Shown in pieces: positions 7,171 to 14,314 of a stretch of DNA of 14,314 nucleotides (positions are counted from its first letter, which is position 1; the number at the start of each line of letters is the position of its first letter). A program made the position numbers and the translations under genes. The stretch comes from CAYSYY01 sp964576115 [NCBI: uncultured Gemmatimonadota bacterium] (GTDB lineage: Bacteria; Blakebacterota; Blakebacteria; Blakebacterales). A model generated the notes under the pieces. The model was not told the DNA's origin. It saw only the letters and a program-made list of their open reading frames with translations, and ran no database searches. The stretch lies in the NCBI GenBank assembly GCA_964576115.1, contig CAZNUA010000071.1, positions 1 through 14,314 on the forward strand, read 5' to 3'.

Positions 7171-7904
7171 TGGTTCTCCCGGTTTTTCATGAATCCGCGG
7201 CCGGAACAAGTTCGAGTGCCGCCGGTCCGGATTCGAACCGGAGAGCTTCCGCCGACCTCTCTGACAGCGAAGCCGTCTCACGCTGCCGGGCCGGTGAGAG
7301 TGCGGTCTACGAGATCCTTGTCCGGCGCTATGAAAATCGGGTCTTCGGTCTGCTCTACGCTTTGACCTCCGATCCCGAGCTGGCCCGTGATCTCACCCAG
7401 GACACCTTCATCCGGGCCTGGCGCAAACTGGATCTCTACGATCCCGCGCGGTCCTTCCTGAACTGGCTTTACGCCATCGCCCGTAATCTGAGTCGCGATC
7501 ATCACCGGCGATGTTCTGCGGTCTGTGTGCCGCTCGGTGAGTCCGAAGAGGAAATCTCGCTGCCCGATCCCGGACCGCTCCCCGATGCCAATCTTGCAAC
7601 CGCCGATATGCGTTTTCTGATCCGCACGGCCCTGGAGCAACTGTCGCTTACGGAGAAGGAGATCCTCGTCCTGAAGGACATCCAGGAGCGCAGCTATGAA
7701 GAGATCGCACAGATCCTGGCACTGCCTCGGGGCACGGTGGCCAGCCGGGTTCACCATGCCCGGCGGGCCCTGGCCCGGCGGCTCGAACAGATCAGCCTGC
7801 GTGACGGCCTCGCTCCGGACGAACTCTTCGAGGCCTCCGCCGCCACCCGGCCGAACGTTGCGACTGCAGCACAATCGTTTCCCCCTCTGGCCGCGACTGG
7901 TTAA
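7170..7904 (+). CDS. RNA polymerase sigma factor, ECF (sigma-70 family)
   Basis: 244 residues. Region 2 lies at about 37-112: YEILVRRYENRVFGLLYAL, then the core-binding/-10 segment DLTQDTFIRAWRKLDLYDP and FLNWLYAIARNLSRDHHRR. Region 4 lies at about 148-206: LSLTEKEILVLKDIQERSYEEIA, then the helix-turn-helix LPRGTVASRVHHARRALARRL that reads the -35 box. Regions 1.2 and 3 are absent, as in ECF factors. It differs from a minimal ECF factor by about 30 extra N-terminal residues rich in Ser/Ala and a 35-residue C-terminal tail. The ATG overlaps the regulator's stop (TGATG), with GGAAAGG upstream. No typical zinc-binding anti-sigma gene follows; the membrane protein two genes upstream is the only candidate partner in the operon. 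Targets are unknown. Confidence 0.93.
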   Translation: MVLPVFHESAAGTSSSAAGPDSNRRASADLSDSEAVSRCRAGESAVYEILVRRYENRVFGLLYALTSDPELARDLTQDTFIRAWRKLDLYDPARSFLNWLYAIARNLSRDHHRRCSAVCVPLGESEEEISLPDPGPLPDANLATADMRFLIRTALEQLSLTEKEILVLKDIQERSYEEIAQILALPRGTVASRVHHARRALARRLEQISLRDGLAPDELFEASAATRPNVATAAQSFPPLAATG

Positions 7905-8015
7905 GATCACTCCCGGAATACCGCTGCTCTCCACCCGTGCGGGCAGGTGCTGCAGTTTTGCCTCCTGCTCGCCGGAGAGCGTTCAGATCGTTCGCTCGAC
8001 ACCCCGAGGCAGGTC

Positions 8016-10253
<2,238 letters not shown>

Positions 10254-10292
10254 GCCGCCGTTGCTGAATATGTTCTCTCGACTTCTCCGGGA

Positions 10293-11165
10293 TCACCGGG
10301 AGTTCTGTGAAATCTCAAAATCGAGCTTACTGTTAATACAGAGAAGATCTGTTTCACTGACTTTGAATCCATCGGCCAACTGGAGTGTAAAAACATCGAT
10401 ATTAAAAAGGTCTTCGGTCAGGCAGCAATCATAGCGATATTTTCCAGCAGAATTCCTGAAACCGAAGATGTCACTGAATCCAACATTTCTGAGATACTCT
10501 TCATGATCAGGAGGACCGAAGATGATGTATTTGCTGTCATAGATTTCAAACCCATTGTCGCACAGGAACATAGCCGCTTCCTTGCGCAATGGTGCGTACT
10601 CAATGTAAGCAATCTCGACATCTTGCAGTCTATTGCCAAGTCCGCGCAGAACATACTCTTCGTATCCCTGGACATCGATCTTCAGGAGTGTGATTCTCCC
10701 TTGTGGGAGTATGGAATCGAGCCTCACCTGAGGTACTTTTATTGTCGAAACGCTATATTCCCTGCGTCTGAGGAGCACTTTTCTGATTTGTATCATCAGC
10801 CGCCGCAGAACGTGAGGATCTGGAACATGAGCAGTTCCAATGTAGTCAGCTCTGACACCATCTCTGTCTCTTCTTCCCTCAATAGGTTTGATATTTGGAA
10901 CTCGAAGCTTGACGATCTTGTTTTTATGCCCGCAGGCATAAGGGAAAAAGTTGATTTTCGCCGTTACATTTTCTTGCAGCAAATCAATGTTATGCGGCAG
11001 GGGTTCGAAGGCAAATATCCTGGCCGGGTCGACTACTTTGAGATACTGTACTATTTGCCCGCCGTAACCGGCTCCTACGTCTACGACAAGACCCTGACCG
11101 CTCAGCAGACTCAGTGCTTCTATGTCGCTTGTCACCTTTTCCTGCAAGTCATGCTTGAATCGCAT
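10293..11165 (-). CDS. FkbM family methyltransferase, probably acquired
   Basis: 290 residues from the ATG at 11165, preferred because GGGAAAGAG stands 4 bases before it; an ATG nine codons upstream (11192) has no such site but cannot be excluded. The SAM-binding motif I is VVDVGAG (27-33), the acidic ribose contact is in FEP (Glu54), and the FkbM signature LLKIDVQGYEEYVLRG lies at 160-175. FkbM enzymes methylate hydroxyl groups of polyketides or sugars in surface polysaccharides; here the substrate is unknown. The gene is visibly poorer in GC than both neighbours: two hand-counted 60-base lines inside it have 48% (10681) and 42% (10921), against 67% for a line in the S9 gene (10081). Codons such as ATA, AAA and TTT are frequent. 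It stands alone, facing the S9 gene with a 39-base gap and diverging from the transporter. Recent transfer is likely. Confidence 0.88.
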   Translation of the reverse strand: MRFKHDLQEKVTSDIEALSLLSGQGLVVDVGAGYGGQIVQYLKVVDPARIFAFEPLPHNIDLLQENVTAKINFFPYACGHKNKIVKLRVPNIKPIEGRRDRDGVRADYIGTAHVPDPHVLRRLMIQIRKVLLRRREYSVSTIKVPQVRLDSILPQGRITLLKIDVQGYEEYVLRGLGNRLQDVEIAYIEYAPLRKEAAMFLCDNGFEIYDSKYIIFGPPDHEEYLRNVGFSDIFGFRNSAGKYRYDCCLTEDLFNIDVFTLQLADGFKVSETDLLCINSKLDFEISQNSR

Positions 11166-11256
11166 ACGTCTCTTTCCCGATCTTCGAAGCATTGAGATTG
11201 TTGTGAGAAGTATCTCGCCGGGTAATTCGTGACTCTTACTGTAGCATCATCCTTGA

Positions 11257-11475
11257 GTGCTTCGAAGTGTGTTTGTCCTCGTCCGGATTGCACGGATCCA
11301 TGTCGATTCATGGCATGCCGCCCACCAGGGGCTGGCCCTGGGGTCGATCCCTCAGGATGTCCGGTATCCGACTCTGTTGCTGAGTGCCGGGGCGATGGCT
11401 ATAGTCACGACCAGAAGGCCAGATATGTTTTCACCATGGACTGAGCCTCCGCCATATAGGAGCCGGATGCCGTGA
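11257..11475 (+). pseudogene. Possible remnant of a GNAT-type acetyltransferase N-terminus
   Basis: A 72-codon frame from a GTG contains VRIARIHVDSWHAAHQGL (residues 9-26), which closely resembles the first helix of many GNAT acetyltransferases ('IA.VHV.SW..AY.GL.P'). The match ends after about residue 34 and nothing of the acetyl-CoA site follows, so it would be a broken fragment. The frame ends in a TGA overlapping the GTG start of the next gene, which may be chance. It could also be plain non-coding sequence. Confidence 0.28.
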
Positions 11476-12824
11476 AAACGAACTCCTTCCTCTTGCGCAG
11501 TACCATCGTGGCGGCTCTGGGGGGCCTGCTGTTCGGTTTCGATACGGCCGTCATCTCCGGCACCACCGATGCCCTGACCCGGGTCTTCGAACTTTCCAGC
11601 CAGTCGCTGGGCTTTACCGTCGCCAGTGCCTTGATCGGGACCATCGTCGGGGCGATCGGGGTGGGGCGGCCGGCTGACGCTCTGGGTCGGCGCCGGACAC
11701 TGATGGTGCTGGCCCTGCTCTTCTTCGTCTCCGCCGTGGGCAGCGCCCTGGCCTGGGACTGGTACTCCTTCCTCGTCTTCCGCTTCCTGGGCGGGCTGGC
11801 GGTGGGGGGAGCCTCGGTGACCTCGCCGATGTACATCGCCGAGATCTCCCCGGCCGACCTGCGGGGACGGCTGGTGGCGATCACCCAGTTCAATATCGTG
11901 CTCGGTATCCTGGTAGCCTTCTTCTCCAATTACCTCATTGCCGGCCTGGCGACGGGCTCATCCACCTGGCGCTGGATGTTCGGGGTCGAGGCGTTGCCGG
12001 CGGCGCTCTTCTTCGTTCTGCTCTTCGCCAATCCCCTCAGCCCGCGGTGGCTCCTCAGCCGCCAGCGGACAGAAGAAGCCCGGGCCCTGCTCCTCAAACT
12101 GGGCACGGGTGCCGCCGAGGTGGACGCCGAGGTTGCGGCCATCAAGGAATCTCTCGACCTGGAACACCACACTCTCAAGGAACCCTTCTTCACCCGCGCC
12201 TACCTCAAGCCGATCATGCTGGCGGTTGCCATCGCGGTCTTCAACCAGCTCTCCGGCATCAACGCCCTGATGTACTATGCGCCCCACATCTTCCGGATGG
12301 CGGGGGCTCAGGAGGGGTCCGCCCTGCTGCAGACGGTGGCCGTGGGGGGGACCAACCTGGTCTTCACCATGCTCGCCCTGGCCGTCATCGACCACTTCGG
12401 CCGGCGGCGCCTCATGCTCTTCGGTTCGGTGGGGTACATCGTGAGCCTGGCCACGGTGGCGGCCGCCTTCTATACCTTCGGGACCGACTTCACCGCCGCC
12501 GGCAGCACGATCGTCCTGCTCGGCCTGCTGCTCTTCATCGCCTCGCACGCCTTCGGCCAGGGGGCCGTGATCTGGGTCTTCATCAGCGAGATCTTCCCCA
12601 ACCGGGTGCGCGCCCGCGGCCAGGCGCTGGGGTCGTTCACCCACTGGGTCATGTGCGCGGCCGTCTCCTGGACCTTCCCCGTGATCGCCGAGGTCTCAGG
12701 CGGTCACGCCTTCGCCTTCTTCGCGGCCATGATGATCCTGCAGCTCGTATGGGTCATCCTGGTCATGCCCGAGACCAGGGGAATTCCCCTCGAGGAGATT
12801 CAGAAGCGGTTAGGAATCGAGTAA
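11472..12824 (+). CDS. Sugar porter family MFS transporter
   Basis: 450 residues with a GTG start; AGGAG lies 9 bases upstream (the ATG five bases before is followed by a stop in its own frame). It has the 12-helix plan of the sugar porter family, like E. coli XylE and the GLUTs. The first helix carries GGLLFGFDTAVISG (17-30), the loop 2-3 motif is ALGRRR (70-75), loop 4-5 has AEISPADLRGR (123-133), loop 6 SPRWLLSR (190-197), helix 7 QLSGINALMYYAP (259-271), loop 8-9 HFGRRR (308-313), loop 10-11 SEIFPNRVRARG (372-383) and the end PETRGIPLEEI (433-443). Gln139, Gln259 and Asn264 match sugar-binding positions of XylE. It should import a sugar by proton symport or facilitated diffusion. Which sugar cannot be told. 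The gene stands alone between the methyltransferase and a propeller lipoprotein gene. Confidence 0.93.
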   Translation: MKTNSFLLRSTIVAALGGLLFGFDTAVISGTTDALTRVFELSSQSLGFTVASALIGTIVGAIGVGRPADALGRRRTLMVLALLFFVSAVGSALAWDWYSFLVFRFLGGLAVGGASVTSPMYIAEISPADLRGRLVAITQFNIVLGILVAFFSNYLIAGLATGSSTWRWMFGVEALPAALFFVLLFANPLSPRWLLSRQRTEEARALLLKLGTGAAEVDAEVAAIKESLDLEHHTLKEPFFTRAYLKPIMLAVAIAVFNQLSGINALMYYAPHIFRMAGAQEGSALLQTVAVGGTNLVFTMLALAVIDHFGRRRLMLFGSVGYIVSLATVAAAFYTFGTDFTAAGSTIVLLGLLLFIASHAFGQGAVIWVFISEIFPNRVRARGQALGSFTHWVMCAAVSWTFPVIAEVSGGHAFAFFAAMMILQLVWVILVMPETRGIPLEEIQKRLGIE

Positions 12825-12928
12825 CATATGGTTTGCCGTTCGAAAGACCCGAGGTCTTGGAGTCGGGATTCGGGAAGCTCCTCTCCGTTCGATATGACAT
12901 GTTCAAGCCTGAACACAAGCAATCTACG

Positions 12929-14185
12929 ATGCGCCGGATAACCGTTCCACTTTTGCACCTCGTTCTCATCACCGCCTGCTCCTCCCGTTCAGAAGATGCG
13001 GTCCACGCCTTCCGGACTTTCGTCGAAGATGGCGTGAGCGTATGCGAAACGACCGGTGGACTGCGCTTTGCCGGGAATCTCTTCGGACTGGAGAAAGTAC
13101 TGGAGATCAGACCGGAACCGGGGAATGAGGCTGCCCTTCTCAACGGACCGTCATCGTTCCTGCGCGGTCCCGACGGATGTTTCTATGTGGCTGATGACGG
13201 AAACCACCGGATCGCCGTTTTCGGCCCGGATGGTGAATACCTCCGATCGATAGGTCGGCAGGGGAGCGGCCCGGCGGAGTTCAGGAATATCTCCTACATG
13301 AGTCTGGAGGGCGACATCCTGACGGTATTCGACCGCATGCAGAGAAGGCTGACACGGTTCAGACTCGACGGTTCGGTCGAGCGTATCCATTCCCTGCGTA
13401 TGGGCAGCAGTTTCCGGAGAGATTATTCAGCCTTGGTTGCGAGGGTTTATTGCGCCGGTGAAGAGACACTCATCGAGCAGAGGGAGTGTCGTGATTTCAG
13501 CACCGACAGAAGCACTCAATCCGCAGTCGTGGTTGTGATGAAGGCTGATACGGGAGACACGCTTGCAGTCATCCAGACCGAATCGGTTGATAACGGTATT
13601 GTTGAGAGAGAAGATACGCAGACCACGTCATCGGTGACCATACGGCAAATTCCATACGCGGCCATACCTTGCGCGCTGTATGACCCGCGGGTCGGCATCC
13701 TCACCACCGATGGTGCTACACCGGTGATAAACCGATACACCCTTTCCGGTGATCTCATCCGGCAGATCCGCGTCTCTATCCCGCTCCAGCCGGTTGATCA
13801 GTCCCTGAAACAGAGGTATCTGGACCGGCAGGAGAGAATGCATGCTGAGTATGAGGAACGGACCGGGAGGACGTGGTCTGATGATACCCGGTGGACCTAC
13901 CCCGATGTCATCGGTTTCAGTAACAGCATGCAGATGGATGATGTCGGGTACATCTGGCTCTCGGAGATAGTCTCTTCCACCCTTCATGAAGATGACGACG
14001 CATTCCTCGATCATGTCATCGATCCGGACGGACGCTATCTCGGCACGGTCGAGGTCCCGACCCGTAACTTTCTCGTCAGGGGCGGCGAGCTGTTCGCCAT
14101 CCTGACTGATCCGGACACGGGAGAAGGCATTCCGACCGTGTTCAAGATCGATCCCGATGTGGAAGGTCTGGCATATCCGGAATGA
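12929..14185 (+). CDS. Six-bladed beta-propeller lipoprotein
   Basis: 418 residues from the ATG at 12929. Its first 17 residues form a lipoprotein signal (MRRITVPLLHLVLITAC, Cys17), so it is probably lipid-anchored facing the periplasm or outside. An ATG ten codons earlier (12899) is the alternative; neither has a good ribosome site. Residues 75-120 show the diagnostic blade of the '6-bladed beta-propeller' family (PDGCFYVADDGNHRIAVFGP, then SIGRQGSGPAEF). Further blades are recognisable at 120-155 (ILTVFDRMQRRLTRFRLDG), 250-283 (GILTTDGATPVINRYTLSG) and 338-372. A charged helical insert (290-320) lies between blades. Such NHL-like proteins usually bind ligands or other proteins; no enzyme site can be named. 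The gene begins 104 bases after the transporter stop on the same strand. Confidence 0.85.
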   Translation: MRRITVPLLHLVLITACSSRSEDAVHAFRTFVEDGVSVCETTGGLRFAGNLFGLEKVLEIRPEPGNEAALLNGPSSFLRGPDGCFYVADDGNHRIAVFGPDGEYLRSIGRQGSGPAEFRNISYMSLEGDILTVFDRMQRRLTRFRLDGSVERIHSLRMGSSFRRDYSALVARVYCAGEETLIEQRECRDFSTDRSTQSAVVVVMKADTGDTLAVIQTESVDNGIVEREDTQTTSSVTIRQIPYAAIPCALYDPRVGILTTDGATPVINRYTLSGDLIRQIRVSIPLQPVDQSLKQRYLDRQERMHAEYEERTGRTWSDDTRWTYPDVIGFSNSMQMDDVGYIWLSEIVSSTLHEDDDAFLDHVIDPDGRYLGTVEVPTRNFLVRGGELFAILTDPDTGEGIPTVFKIDPDVEGLAYPE

Positions 14186-14221
14186 TCCGATGTTCTTGTT
14201 TTCGCTTTGGAATCGATATGC

Positions 14222-14265
14222 CTGACGTCCTGCGCGTCAGCCGTGCCGCGATTTTGCCGAAATCG
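14222..14265. terminator. Two small hairpins after the propeller gene, possible weak terminator
   Basis: CTGACG (14222-14227) pairs with CGTCAG (14235-14240) across a 7-base loop, and CGATTT (14249-14254) pairs with AAATCG (14260-14265) across 5 bases. They stand 37 bases after the stop codon. No T-run follows, so termination would not be of the standard intrinsic type. Confidence 0.3.
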
Positions 14266-14314
14266 GCTTCAACTCAAGATACCACACAAAACCTGGTTTT
14301 CGCCCCGATACCAT

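Noticed and set aside
10503-11195. 230-codon plus-strand frame opposite the methyltransferase
   Set aside because: The minus strand carries clear SAM-binding and FkbM signatures; the plus frame has none.
12844-12858. 6-bp inverted repeat with a 3-base loop after the transporter gene
   Set aside because: No T-run follows and the stem is short; too weak to call a terminator.
12047-12928. Upstream extension of the propeller protein frame through the transporter gene
   Set aside because: This is out-of-frame reading of the MFS gene; the lipoprotein signal at 12929 marks the real start.
14239-14314. Short minus-strand frame entering from the right edge
   Set aside because: Only about 25 codons are visible, with no recognisable motif and two hairpins inside or beside it; cannot be supported as a gene.

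Overview
The window is high-GC bacterial DNA from a double-membrane organism. Most products carry a Sec signal peptide or a lipobox, and the set (secreted M24, M1 and S9 peptidases, a 3-keto-disaccharide hydrolase-type protein, a six-bladed propeller lipoprotein and a surface-repeat protein) is typical of uncultivated FCB-group or Gemmatimonadota/Latescibacterota-like lineages. That placement is inference from gene content and style; no rRNA or phylogenetic marker is present.

Layout. 1-222 (-): N-terminus of a secreted DUF1080-type protein running off the left edge. 500-4168 (+): two-gene operon of a lipoprotein Xaa-Pro aminopeptidase (M24B) and a secreted M1 zinc aminopeptidase with a C-terminal HEAT-like domain. 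4179-4214: a strong hairpin terminator oriented for the minus-strand gene that converges from the right. 4242-5405 (-): secreted protein built of about twenty 15-16-residue repeats (LA_2272-like). 5517-6113 (-): unrecognised secreted protein. 6114-6215: divergent control region with a good sigma-70-like promoter and a palindrome at the expected start site. 6216-7904 (+): overlapping three-gene regulatory operon of a multi-pass membrane protein, a winged-helix regulator and an ECF-type sigma factor. 8016-10253 (+): secreted S9/DPP-IV-like serine peptidase. 10293-11165 (-): FkbM-type methyltransferase with clearly lower GC, probably acquired. 11193-11471: mostly non-coding, with a possible acetyltransferase remnant. 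11472-12824 (+): sugar-porter MFS permease. 12929-14185 (+): six-bladed beta-propeller lipoprotein. 14186-14314: hairpins, no gene I can support.

How they fit together. The three exported peptidases have complementary specificities: X-Pro aminopeptidase, general aminopeptidase, and dipeptidyl peptidase-like. With the sugar porter and the DUF1080 protein they suggest a life of breaking down peptides and saccharides outside the cytoplasm. The membrane protein/wHTH/sigma operon is the one clear regulatory unit and may control neighbouring cell-envelope genes, but nothing in the sequence proves its targets. The most unusual items are the 16-residue repeat protein, the membrane-wHTH-sigma coupling and the compositionally foreign methyltransferase.
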